Positions 8,586-16,222 of a DNA stretch of 64,000 nt are shown piece after piece. The stretch covers positions 186,001 to 250,000 of the forward strand of contig NZ_SPPD01000001.1 of NCBI RefSeq assembly GCF_004570575.1, in the 5' to 3' direction. A model generated the notes under the pieces. That model saw only the letters and a program-made list of their open reading frames with translations, made no database searches and was not told the DNA's origin. The first letter of the stretch is position 1; each line of letters opens with the position of its first letter. Both the position numbers and the translations under genes were made by a program. This stretch comes from Streptococcus cuniculi (GTDB lineage Bacteria; Bacillota; Bacilli; Lactobacillales; Streptococcaceae).

Positions 8586-8632
8586 AAAAAGCATAAAATC
8601 AAGGTGTTTCACCAGAAGATTTTATGCTTTTC
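8586..8632. terminator. Bidirectional-type hairpin terminator
   Basis: AAAAAGCATAAAATC (8586-8600) is complementary to the arm at 8618-8632, with A and T runs on the two sides. It would end PTS transcription. Confidence 0.75.
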
Positions 8633-8673
8633 TTTATGCCAGCCTAGTGTCTGATTCCTTTCTTTTGTCATTT

Positions 8674-8792
8674 TATACTCTTTGAACATCAAAAGGTTAC
8701 TTTATCAACCTAGTCATCAACTGATTTTGATGAACCCCAGTTCTATCTTCAATTGCGTTTCTTCATCTATTTTTGATTTTCTGTGAGTATTA
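8674..8792. repeat. RUP-like intergenic element
   Basis: Imperfect terminal inverted repeats (TATACTCTTTGAACATCAAA on the left and TTTTTGATTTTCTGTGAGTA on the right) bound about 119 bp with no coding potential. Size and ends resemble the RUP elements of pneumococcus, thought to be moved by an IS630-type transposase. The name is from memory. Confidence 0.6.
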
Positions 8793-8823
8793 TCGTCTCA
8801 TCTCAGCAATATATTTGGATTTT

Positions 8824-8838
8824 TGCTAGAATAGAAGC
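8824..8838 (+). promoter_or_regulatory. Extended -10 placing the transcript start on the HAD gene's ATG
   Basis: TGC-TAGAAT (8824-8832) lies so close to the ATG at 8839 that the usual start point (7 nt after the hexamer) is the A of the start codon. There is no ribosome site. Confidence 0.5.
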
Positions 8839-9543
8839 ATGAAAGCATTGATTTTTGATTTAGACGATACCTTGTATGATCAGGAAGAGCCCTTTAAGCG
8901 TGCTGTGCAGCTCTACCTTTCCGTCCCTGACGAGCAAATGGAAGCCCTCTATATCGCTTTCCGACTTCATGCCGATGAGGTATTTGAGGCGGCAAGTACG
9001 GGGGAAATGACCCTTGAAGCCAGCCACATTTACCGTATGAAAGAGGCTTTGGCAGACTTTGGGTATGCTGTTTCAGATGAATTGGCGCTGACTATTCAAA
9101 AAGAGTATCAGGACAACCAAGGAAAGCTCGAACTCAGTCCAGAAATACCAGCTATTTTTGATTATTGTCGCGAGAAGAAGATTCGTCTGGGGATTATTAC
9201 CAATGGTCCACACCTTCATCAGTTGCGTAAGTTGCAGGCTTTGGAGATGACCAACTGGATTTCAGAGGATGCGACCATTATTTCAGGTCAAGTAGGGATA
9301 GCTAAGCCCTCAAAGGCGATTTTTGACTTGACGGCAGAGCGCTTGCAGCTCCGACCGGAGGACATGTGCTATGTGGGTGATGCCTTTGAAAATGATGTTG
9401 TCAGTGCTAAAGGGGCAGGCTGGCAAGTCATTTGGCTCAATCACAGAAAACGTCAGGCTCCCGACAGTCCCTATCAAGCAGATGCGGTCGTTGAGAAACG
9501 CCAAAATCTGCTCGGTGTGATTCAGAAGCTAGCCAGTCGTTAA
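8839..9543 (+). CDS. HAD-superfamily phosphatase (YjjG/pyrimidine-nucleotidase-like)
   Basis: This 234-residue cytosolic HAD hydrolase has motif I DLDDTLYD at residues 7-14 (nucleophile Asp and acid/base Asp), motif II in IITNG, Lys in GIAKPS and motif IV in VGDAFENDV. A helical cap follows motif I, as in subclass I enzymes acting on nucleotides or small sugar phosphates. It is a stand-alone gene between a repeat element and the VanZ-like gene. The promoter position predicts a leaderless mRNA. The substrate cannot be read from the sequence. Confidence 0.85.
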   Translation: MKALIFDLDDTLYDQEEPFKRAVQLYLSVPDEQMEALYIAFRLHADEVFEAASTGEMTLEASHIYRMKEALADFGYAVSDELALTIQKEYQDNQGKLELSPEIPAIFDYCREKKIRLGIITNGPHLHQLRKLQALEMTNWISEDATIISGQVGIAKPSKAIFDLTAERLQLRPEDMCYVGDAFENDVVSAKGAGWQVIWLNHRKRQAPDSPYQADAVVEKRQNLLGVIQKLASR

Positions 9544-9644
9544 GGTTTAGTTTTTCAACGGAGGAAAGTGGATGGGATAAAAGAGAGCTTCTACTCGATA
9601 GTGTCAATGCCCTTGTCTCATTTCTAGTATGTCGCTACATCTTC

Positions 9645-10157
9645 ATGCACTATCTTTATTTCCAATATTATTCTCGGATAGTAGTAGGTATGCCTGAGAT
9701 TGATGTTGTGGGCCCATTGCTGGTCATTCTCGTCATGAGCTATAGTGTATTTGTCTTGCTGAGCTTTTTCTATCGAGAAAGAGTGAGTAGGAAGAAGATT
9801 GGAGCGCTCTACGTTCTTTATTTTGCCTGTTTAGCTTATCTACTGTTCTTTAAAAATATTGGCATTAGAGGGTTTGGGCTAAATCCAGTTGAAACATTGC
9901 GAGACATTCAGGCGGGAAGCGTTTTTGTTCCCTTGATGAATGTTCTTCTCTTTGTGCCTCTAGGGACACTGCTTACCAGCAAGAAACACTTTGCCTTTTC
10001 CTGTCTAGGCGTGATAGGGGTGGAACTTCTCCAATATACCTGTAGTCTTGGGATTTGCGATACAGGGGACATGCTCCTAAATATAGCAGGGCTAGCACTT
10101 GGTATCGCAGTGGTACGGTTAGGGCTTTTGAACTTCTTCTTGCAAAAGATAGACTAG
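9645..10157 (+). CDS. VanZ-like membrane protein
   Basis: This 170-residue protein has four to five hydrophobic segments and the VanZ-family signature: a central NVLLFVPLG segment and a C-terminal GDMLLNIAGLALG. VanZ relatives are small membrane proteins, one of which raises teicoplanin resistance; the role of most is unknown. The ATG at 9645 is the first in frame, but a second ATG at 9690 (MPEIDVV) is also possible, as neither has a strong ribosome site. No operon partner is evident, and ybeY has its own promoter downstream. Confidence 0.75.
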   Translation: MHYLYFQYYSRIVVGMPEIDVVGPLLVILVMSYSVFVLLSFFYRERVSRKKIGALYVLYFACLAYLLFFKNIGIRGFGLNPVETLRDIQAGSVFVPLMNVLLFVPLGTLLTSKKHFAFSCLGVIGVELLQYTCSLGICDTGDMLLNIAGLALGIAVVRLGLLNFFLQKID

Positions 10158-10192
10158 CACTTTTTCCTTTCTCTCTGCTTTGTGATATAATA

Positions 10193-10201
10193 AAATCAAG
10201 A
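10193..10201 (+). promoter_or_regulatory. Extended -10 promoter of the ybeY-dgkA-era operon
   Basis: TGA-TATAAT lies 16 bp before the ybeY ATG. No clear -35 is seen. Confidence 0.5.
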
Positions 10202-10217
10202 AAGAATGTGGTGATGC

Positions 10218-10715
10218 ATGTATATTGAAATGGTAGATGAGACAAAGCAGGTGCCAGAGGAGATGCAAACGCAGATCCGAGACTTGCTTGAGTTTGCAGC
10301 TCAAAAGATTGGCAAAGAGCAAAAAGAAATGGTCGTGACCTTTGTAGACAATGCGCGTGTGCATGAGGTGAATCTAAAATACCGCGGTATCGACCGTCCG
10401 ACAGATGTGGTAAGCCTAGAGTACAAGCCCGAAACGCAGATTATCTTTGATGAGGACGATCTGCTAGATAATCCTGAGCTGAGCAAGATGCTAGAGGATT
10501 TTGACGCCTATATCGGTGAATTGTATATTTCAATTGACAAGGCACATGAGCAAGCAAAAGAGTATGGCCATAGTTTTGAACGAGAAATGGGCTTTTTAGC
10601 TGTGCACGGTTTTCTGCATATCAACGGGTATGACCACTATACCCCCGAAGAGGAAGCAGAAATGTTTGGATTACAAGAAGAAATACTGACAGCTTATGGA
10701 CTTACACGAGAATAA
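10218..10715 (+). CDS. ybeY: Endoribonuclease YbeY
   Basis: This 165-residue metal-dependent RNase acts in 16S rRNA 3' maturation and ribosome quality control. The zinc-binding signature [11 protein letters not shown] lies at residues 130-140, near the C-terminus as usual for the family. The start MYIEMVDET matches streptococcal homologues. The end overlaps dgkA by 20 bp, and era follows, the widespread Firmicute order ybeY-dgkA-era, which joins ribosome maturation functions. Confidence 0.95.
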   Translation: MYIEMVDETKQVPEEMQTQIRDLLEFAAQKIGKEQKEMVVTFVDNARVHEVNLKYRGIDRPTDVVSLEYKPETQIIFDEDDLLDNPELSKMLEDFDAYIGELYISIDKAHEQAKEYGHSFEREMGFLAVHGFLHINGYDHYTPEEEAEMFGLQEEILTAYGLTRE

Positions 10716-11097
10716 TTCACAAAAAAAATGGAAAAATAGAGATCTGGTTGCCAGCCTTGAATTTGCGGTGACAGGTCTTTTTACGGCTTTTAAGGAAGAG
10801 CGTAATATGCGCAAACATCTCGTATCTGCGATTTTGGTTGTGATAGCGGGATTTATTTTTCAAGTGTCGATGACCGAGTGGCTGTTTTTGCTCTTGAGTA
10901 TTAGTCTGGTTATCGCCTTTGAAATCGTCAATTCTGCTATTGAAAATGTGGTGGACTTGGCGTCAGGTTATCACTTCTCCATGTTGGCCAAAAATGCTAA
11001 GGACATGGCAGCAGGTGCGGTTTTGTTTGTATCAGGTTTTGCTCTTTTGACGGGGCTACTGATTTTTCTTCCAAAAATTTGGAATGTGATTTTTTAA
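10696..11097 (+). CDS. dgkA: Undecaprenol/diacylglycerol kinase DgkA
   Basis: This 133-residue integral membrane kinase has three transmembrane helices. The signature [14 protein letters not shown]...[12 protein letters not shown] holds the catalytic Glu and metal-binding residues. In Gram-positives this enzyme phosphorylates undecaprenol, feeding the lipid carrier used for wall synthesis. The first codons overlap the end of ybeY, so translation is probably coupled. The hydrophilic N-terminal extension of about 20 residues is normal for streptococci. Confidence 0.93.
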   Translation: MDLHENNSQKKWKNRDLVASLEFAVTGLFTAFKEERNMRKHLVSAILVVIAGFIFQVSMTEWLFLLLSISLVIAFEIVNSAIENVVDLASGYHFSMLAKNAKDMAAGAVLFVSGFALLTGLLIFLPKIWNVIF

Positions 11098-11106
11098 GAG
11101 GTATGT

Positions 11107-12006
11107 ATGACATTTAAATCAGGCTTTGTAGCTATTTTAGGACGTCCAAATGTTGGGAAATCAACCTTTCTCAACTATGTAATGGGGCAAAAAATTGCCA
11201 TTATGAGTGACAAGGCACAGACAACGCGCAATAAAATCATGGGAATTTATACGACAGAGACTGAGCAGATTGTCTTTATTGATACGCCGGGAATCCATAA
11301 GCCCAAGACAGCCTTGGGGGATTTTATGGTGGAATCTGCTTACAGCACCTTGCGCGAAGTGGACACTGTTCTCTTTATGGTGCCTGCCGATGAGCCAAGA
11401 GGCAAGGGAGACGATATGATTATCGAGCGCCTAAAAGCGGCTAAGGTTCCTGTTATCTTGGTGGTCAATAAGATTGACAAGGTGCATCCAGACCAGCTTT
11501 TGGAGCAGATTGATGATTTTAGACAGCAGATGAACTTCAAGGAAATTGTCCCAATTTCTGCCACTCAGGGCAATAATGTCAACCGTCTTATGGAAATCTT
11601 GAAAGACAACCTTGACGAAGGCTTCCAATATTTTCCAGCAGACCAGATTACAGATCACCCAGAGCGCTTTTTGGTGTCTGAGATGATTCGGGAGAAAGTG
11701 CTTCACCTGACCCGAGAGGAAATTCCGCATTCAGTCGCTGTGGTCATTGACAGCATGAAGCGAGACGAGGACACAGATAAGATCCATATTCGTGCCACTA
11801 TTATGGTGGAGCGTGATAGTCAGAAGGGGATTGTCATTGGCAAGGCTGGTTCCATGCTCAAGAAGATTGGATCCATGGCCCGCCGTGACATCGAGTTGAT
11901 GCTAGGAGACAAGGTCTTCTTAGAAACTTGGGTCAAGGTCAAGAAGAACTGGCGCGACAAGAAACTGGATCTCGCAGACTTTGGCTATAATCAAAAAGAG
12001 TATTAA
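11107..12006 (+). CDS. era: GTPase Era
   Basis: This 299-residue GTPase assembles the 30S subunit. G1 is GRPNVGKS (residues 12-19), G3 is DTPG and G4 is NKID. A C-terminal KH domain contains [13 protein letters not shown] and binds the 3' end of 16S rRNA. Length and start match the family. It sits 9 bp after dgkA in the same operon. Confidence 0.97.
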   Translation: MTFKSGFVAILGRPNVGKSTFLNYVMGQKIAIMSDKAQTTRNKIMGIYTTETEQIVFIDTPGIHKPKTALGDFMVESAYSTLREVDTVLFMVPADEPRGKGDDMIIERLKAAKVPVILVVNKIDKVHPDQLLEQIDDFRQQMNFKEIVPISATQGNNVNRLMEILKDNLDEGFQYFPADQITDHPERFLVSEMIREKVLHLTREEIPHSVAVVIDSMKRDEDTDKIHIRATIMVERDSQKGIVIGKAGSMLKKIGSMARRDIELMLGDKVFLETWVKVKKNWRDKKLDLADFGYNQKEY

Positions 12007-12037
12007 TACTTATCAATGAGGCCTAAGGAGAAAAGTG

Positions 12038-12508
12038 ATGGATTACATTTCCTATATCCGTTCAAAAGTTGGGCATGAGAAGATTATTCTCACCTTTGCA
12101 GGAGGAATCTTGACCAATTCCGCAGGTGAAGTTCTCCTGCAGTTGCGTGGGGATAAGAAAACATGGGCGATTTCAGGTGGTGCCATGGAGTTAGGCGAAT
12201 CGTCGGTTGATACCCTCAAGCGTGAATTCTTAGAAGAGACGGGCGTCGTGGTAGAGCCCGTTCGCTTTTTGAATGCCTATACTAATTTTGAGGAAGTTTA
12301 TCCCAATGGGGATCAGGTGCAGACGGTGGTTTTTCTCTATGAAGTTGCGGCTCAGAAAACGGTTGAGATTACGGATTTTCGCAATGCGGAAACCTTGGAA
12401 CTTCGTTTTTTCTCGCCAGCAGAAATCACTGGTTTGGATACAATTTCTGCAAAACATCGTCTAATGTTAGATGAATTTCTAAACGATTCCTTTGCCATGG
12501 GACATTGA
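12038..12508 (+). CDS. Nudix hydrolase
   Basis: This 156-residue protein carries a full Nudix box, starting GGAMELGES and ending REFLEETGV at about residues 47-69, whose Glu residues bind the catalytic metal. It should hydrolyse a nucleoside diphosphate derivative. ATG 12038 has AAGGAG 7 nt upstream; a GTG lies one codon earlier. Position between era and mutM hints at nucleotide-pool cleaning, but the family is too broad to assign a substrate. Confidence 0.85.
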   Translation: MDYISYIRSKVGHEKIILTFAGGILTNSAGEVLLQLRGDKKTWAISGGAMELGESSVDTLKREFLEETGVVVEPVRFLNAYTNFEEVYPNGDQVQTVVFLYEVAAQKTVEITDFRNAETLELRFFSPAEITGLDTISAKHRLMLDEFLNDSFAMGH

Positions 12509-12532
12509 GTTTGAATCAGGAAGGAGTAAGGA

Positions 12533-12964
12533 GTGCAGGTAGAAATCAAAAGCGTTCAGCCAGATGAAGTGGATGTTTGGTTATCGTTTGCCAGCAAAGT
12601 ATGGACAAGTAATCTAGAGCAACTCCGAGTGCGCTTTCTGAAAGAAGACTTTCCCTATGAATTTCTATACTGGAAGTCAGGAAAAGCTCTTGCTTGGCTC
12701 AGTTTATCTATCCGAAGAGAATATGTGGAGGGCTGCTCTAGCCTACCGATTGCCTACTTGGAAGGAATTGCTGTGTTACCGCAAGCTAGAAAGCAAGGAA
12801 TCGCACGAGAATTGCTCACGTTTGCCAAACAATGGGCTAAAGAGCAGGGGTGCTCTCAATTAGCTTCAGATTGTGCCTTAAACAATACTACCAGTCAGGA
12901 ATTTCATCACAAGATTGGCTTTCGCGAAGTAGGCCGAAGTATTCATTATATCGTAGAAATATGA
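12533..12964 (+). CDS. GNAT acetyltransferase resembling aminoglycoside 6'-N-acetyltransferases
   Basis: This 143-residue GNAT protein starts at GTG 12533 behind AAGGAGTAAGGA. Its order of motifs follows the AAC(6')-I group closely: an N-terminal DVWLSFASKVW helix, then SIRREYVEG, FLEGI-like YLEGIAVLP, the acetyl-CoA loop QARKQGIA, ASDCALNN and HHKIGF. Enzymes of that group acetylate the 6'-amino group of aminoglycosides. A chromosomal copy in a repair-gene operon may have another natural substrate, so resistance is not claimed. It lies 24 bp after the Nudix gene and 10 bp before mutM. Confidence 0.75.
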   Translation: MQVEIKSVQPDEVDVWLSFASKVWTSNLEQLRVRFLKEDFPYEFLYWKSGKALAWLSLSIRREYVEGCSSLPIAYLEGIAVLPQARKQGIARELLTFAKQWAKEQGCSQLASDCALNNTTSQEFHHKIGFREVGRSIHYIVEI

Positions 12965-12974
12965 AAGGAGCCCT

Positions 12975-13799
12975 ATGCCAGAATTACCAGAGGTCGAGAC
13001 GGTCCGTCAAGGGCTAGAAAGACTGGTTGTTGGAAAAAGAATTCAGAAAGTGGAGATTGCTTATCCACGCATGGTCTTGACAGGAGCAGATGTCCTCTGT
13101 GAGGTACTCGTCGGTCAAGAATGTTGTGAAATCAAGCGCCGGGGGAAATACCTCCTGTTTTACATGACAGATTTTGTCCTGATTTCTCATTTGCGCATGG
13201 AGGGAAAGTACAATTATTTCCCCGATAAGGTGCCAGAAAATAAGCATTTTCACGCCTTTTTCACCTTTACCGACGGTAGCCACTTGGTCTACCAAGATGT
13301 GCGGAAATTCGGCACGCTGGAATTGCTGGGCAAGGAGCAGGTGGAGGATTATTTCCTCTCTAAAAAATTAGGGCCAGAGCCGACCGTAGAAGATTTCACT
13401 TATGCCAGATTTAAGGAGCGGCTAGCCAAATCGAAAAAGCCGATTAAGGCGCATCTCTTAGATCAGACATTGGTCGTGGGGTTGGGGAATATCTACGTAG
13501 ATGAAGCCTTGTTTCAAGCTGGGGTTCATCCTGCACGGACGAGCCACAGTCTTTCCGTCAAGGAAAGCAAAGCCTTGCACCAAGCCATTATTGCCGTCCT
13601 GCAATTAGCCATTGAAAAAGGAGGTTCGACCATTCGGACCTACAAAAATGCGCTTGGTATGGACGGCACCATGCAGGATTATCTACAAGTCTATGGAAAG
13701 CAGGGACAGGCTTGCCCCAACTGTCAGACAGAAATTGTCAAGTTCCAGTTATCTGGTCGTGGAACGCATGTCTGTCCCCAGTGTCAGGTGGCGCCATGA
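12975..13799 (+). CDS. mutM: Formamidopyrimidine-DNA glycosylase MutM (Fpg)
   Basis: This 274-residue base-excision glycosylase/AP lyase removes 8-oxoguanine. The N-terminus MPELPEVETVRQGL provides catalytic Pro2 and Glu3. The helix-two-turn-helix region has VGLGNIYVDEALF, and the C-terminal zinc finger has CPNC and CPQC pairs. The stop overlaps the coaE start by 4 bp (ATGA), a standard coupling in streptococci. Confidence 0.97.
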   Translation: MPELPEVETVRQGLERLVVGKRIQKVEIAYPRMVLTGADVLCEVLVGQECCEIKRRGKYLLFYMTDFVLISHLRMEGKYNYFPDKVPENKHFHAFFTFTDGSHLVYQDVRKFGTLELLGKEQVEDYFLSKKLGPEPTVEDFTYARFKERLAKSKKPIKAHLLDQTLVVGLGNIYVDEALFQAGVHPARTSHSLSVKESKALHQAIIAVLQLAIEKGGSTIRTYKNALGMDGTMQDYLQVYGKQGQACPNCQTEIVKFQLSGRGTHVCPQCQVAP

Positions 13800-14392
13800 C
13801 ACAAGTAATCGGGATAACAGGGGGGATTGCTTCGGGCAAATCCACGGTGACCAGCTACTTACGAAAACGTGGCTATCAGGTGATTGATGCGGATCAAATC
13901 GTCCACCAGTTGCAACAAAAGGGGGGCGAGCTCTATCAGGTATTGGTAGATGAATTTGGTACAGACATTCTAGCCAAAGATGGGGAGCTGAATCGCCAGC
14001 AACTGGGGTGCTTGGTATTTGAGCAAGTAGAGGTCCGTGAGCGTCTCTCCTACTTGCAGGATAGGATTATTCGGCAGGCCTTATTAGCTGAGCGTGATCG
14101 GCTAGCCGAGCATGAGGCGGTACTATTCATGGATATTCCCTTGCTCTTTGAACTGGGCTATGAGGAGGTCGTGTCCGAGATCTGGCTTGTTGTACTTGAG
14201 TCCGAGCTACAAATGGAGCGGCTAATGAAGCGCAATCACCTAGATCAGGAGGCAGCGAAACAGCGGTTAGCTGCGCAAATGCCTCTGGAAGAAAAGAAAA
14301 AGCGAACCCCATATCAGATTGATAATGGTGGAGAAAGGCTTGCAACTTATGAACAAGTTGATCAGCTTTTACAGCGTATAGAAAGAAGATGA
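13796..14392 (+). CDS. coaE: Dephospho-CoA kinase
   Basis: This 198-residue kinase catalyses the last step of coenzyme A synthesis. The P-loop GGIASGKS is at residues 9-16 and VIDADQIVH follows, as in the family. The start is the ATG overlapping the mutM stop; the frame is open further upstream but inside mutM. The MFS gene begins at or just after its stop. Confidence 0.95.
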   Translation: MTQVIGITGGIASGKSTVTSYLRKRGYQVIDADQIVHQLQQKGGELYQVLVDEFGTDILAKDGELNRQQLGCLVFEQVEVRERLSYLQDRIIRQALLAERDRLAEHEAVLFMDIPLLFELGYEEVVSEIWLVVLESELQMERLMKRNHLDQEAAKQRLAAQMPLEEKKKRTPYQIDNGGERLATYEQVDQLLQRIERR

Positions 14393-14450
14393 TGATATTT
14401 TTAATAAGGAAATTTGGAAACAGAATTTAAAAATTGCTTGGGTCGGAAAT

Positions 14451-15599
14451 GTGTTGATGGGGGCTAGCTTTTCCATGGTCATGCCCTTTATCTCTGTATT
14501 TGTCGAGGAATTAGGAGCCCCGCAATATCAGGTGGAGTTTTATGCCGGTCTAGCGGTATCAACCACTGCCTTGGCGTCAGCGATTATGTCGCCGATTTGG
14601 GGGAGTTTGGCGGACCGCTACGGCCGAAAACCAATGATGGTTCGTGCGAGTTCAGTCATGGTTCTCAGTATGGGCGGACTGGCTTTTGTCCCCAATGTCT
14701 TTTGGTTGATTCTCTTGCGGATTATGACTGGAGTGTTTGCAGGCTATGTGCCTAACTCGACCGCCTTGATTGCTAGTCAAGTTCCCAAGGAGAAAACAGG
14801 TTACGCTCTTGGAACCCTATCCACAGGTCTGGTCGCAGGAACCTTGATTGGCCCCATGCTCGGAGGCTTTTTAGCAGAAGTTGTTGGCATGCGACTGGTC
14901 TTTTTGATTGTAGGGGTTCTATTATTACTGGTGACCGTTGTGACCTACTTTTACATCAAGGAAGATTTCACACCGATTAAGGCAGGTCAGGAGATGTGCT
15001 TAGGAGAGGTCTTTCATCAGATTAAAGACAAGCAGATTGTACTGAGTTTGTTTGTGACCAGCATGATTATTCAAATGGCGGCCCAGTCAGTGGTGCCGAT
15101 ATTGACCCTTTATATTCGTCATTTGGGGCAAACAGAAAATCTTTTATTTGTTTCAGGAATGATTATTTCTGCTATGGGAGTCTCTTCCATGGTTAGTTCT
15201 CCTCAGCTTGGAAAATTAGGGGATAAGGTTGGAAATCATCGCTTGTTACTGCTAGCCTTGCTCTACAGTTTTGTGATGAATTGGTTCAATGCCCATGCTA
15301 CAACGCCTTTACAACTAGGTGTCATGCGCTTTTTATATGGCTTTGGGACAGGAGCGCTCCTGCCATCTGTCAATTCCTTGCTGGCAAAATTAACGCCTAA
15401 AGAGGGTATTTCACGGATTTTCTCCTTTAATCAAACCTTTATGTATATGGGTTCTGTCTTGGGTCCTATGCTGGGGTCAGGAGTTGCCACCTATCTAGGT
15501 TATCGCTGGGTCTTTTATGTGACCTGTAGCCTTGTCATGGTCAATCTGATCTGGTCTCTCTTTAGCTTTAGAAATTACTTGAAAGTAAGGGAAATTTAG
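14451..15599 (+). CDS. PmrA-like MFS efflux protein, 5' end uncertain
   Basis: This 12-helix MFS transporter is clearly homologous to the streptococcal multidrug efflux protein Pmr[11 protein letters not shown] after helix 2, [15 protein letters not shown], and [11 protein letters not shown]. Residue similarity continues upstream of GTG 14451 in the same frame (NKEIWKQNLKIAWVGN, up to 14403), but that stretch has no ATG, GTG or TTG. Two ATGs at 14389 and 14392, overlapping the coaE stop, are in another frame and would join this frame if the run of five T at 14398-14402 had three or six T. The gene may therefore be frameshifted at codon 4-5, or start at ATT 14397, or start internally at GTG 14451, losing part of helix 1. 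Confidence 0.75.
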   Translation: MLMGASFSMVMPFISVFVEELGAPQYQVEFYAGLAVSTTALASAIMSPIWGSLADRYGRKPMMVRASSVMVLSMGGLAFVPNVFWLILLRIMTGVFAGYVPNSTALIASQVPKEKTGYALGTLSTGLVAGTLIGPMLGGFLAEVVGMRLVFLIVGVLLLLVTVVTYFYIKEDFTPIKAGQEMCLGEVFHQIKDKQIVLSLFVTSMIIQMAAQSVVPILTLYIRHLGQTENLLFVSGMIISAMGVSSMVSSPQLGKLGDKVGNHRLLLLALLYSFVMNWFNAHATTPLQLGVMRFLYGFGTGALLPSVNSLLAKLTPKEGISRIFSFNQTFMYMGSVLGPMLGSGVATYLGYRWVFYVTCSLVMVNLIWSLFSFRNYLKVREI

Positions 15600-15748
15600 T
15601 GAGAGTTAAAATCAATTTACAATGTTCAGAATGTGGCAGTAAAAATTACTTGACCAGTAAGAACAGCAAAACGCATCCGCAGAAAATTGAAGTGTTAAAA
15701 TATTGTCCAAAAGAGAGAAAAGTAACGTTGCACCTTGAAACGAAATGA
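15599..15748 (+). CDS. rpmG: Ribosomal protein L33
   Basis: This 49-codon gene starts at GTG 15599, inside the MFS stop region (TAGTG). The product has the L33 pattern: [20 protein letters not shown], then [21 protein letters not shown]. It keeps the first CxxC but only one Cys in the second half, so it is a variant without the full zinc ribbon (C-minus-like), usually expressed under zinc limitation or as a paralogue. The secG promoter lies across its last codons. Confidence 0.85.
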   Translation: MRVKINLQCSECGSKNYLTSKNSKTHPQKIEVLKYCPKERKVTLHLETK

Positions 15749-15763
15749 GTTTTATGGTATACT
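15735..15763 (+). promoter_or_regulatory. secG promoter overlapping the end of rpmG
   Basis: TTGAAA (15735-15740) and TATACT (15758-15763) are 17 bp apart, with TGG before the -10. Confidence 0.75.
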
Positions 15764-15793
15764 GTTGGGAGTTCTTAAAGAAAGAGAAAAAAT

Positions 15794-16027
15794 ATGTATA
15801 ACGTTTTATTGACCATTCTTTTAATTTTATCTGCTATTATTATTATCGCAATCTTTATGCAACCAGCTAAAAATCAATCGAGCAACGTATTTGACGCCAG
15901 TTCAGGAGCCCTCTTTGAACGTACAAAGGCGCGGGGCTTCGAGGCTGTGATGCAGCGTTTGACCGCTATTCTCGTCTTTTGCTGGATGTTGATTGCGCTG
16001 GCCTTGGTAATTATTTCAAGTAAGTAA
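15794..16027 (+). CDS. secG: Preprotein translocase subunit SecG
   Basis: This 77-residue subunit has two transmembrane helices (about residues 3-22 and 52-74) joined by the conserved loop containing NVFDASSGALFERTKARG. It assists SecYE during export. Size and position before rnr match other streptococci. It has its own promoter, and a terminator follows. Confidence 0.92.
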   Translation: MYNVLLTILLILSAIIIIAIFMQPAKNQSSNVFDASSGALFERTKARGFEAVMQRLTAILVFCWMLIALALVIISSK

Positions 16028-16060
16028 AAAGACTGGGACTTGTTCTTGGTCTCTTTTTTA
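16028..16060 (+). terminator. Terminator after secG
   Basis: AGACTGGGA can pair with TTCTTGGTCT (with three G-U pairs), followed by CTTTTTT. Confidence 0.6.
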
Positions 16061-16095
16061 TCATGGAGAGGGAACAGACTAGATTCAAATAGCTT

Positions 16096-16203
16096 TTACT
16101 CTTTGAAAATCAAATTCAAACGTTGTCAGCGTCGCCTTGCCGTACTCCAGTACAGCCTTCGGCTTGCTTCCTAGTTTGCTTTTTGATTTTCTTTGAGTAT
16201 TAT
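16096..16203. repeat. RUP-like element upstream of rnr
   Basis: About 108 bp are bounded by inverted ends TTACTCTTTGAAAATCAAA and TTTGATTTTCTTTGAGTA, with the internal string GTCAGCGTCGCCTTGCCGTA common in streptococcal intergenic repeats. The right end supplies TATTAT (16198-16203) with TTGCTT 16 bp upstream, so the element may provide the rnr promoter. Confidence 0.75.
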
Positions 16204-16222
16204 ATACACCGAAAAGAGAAAC

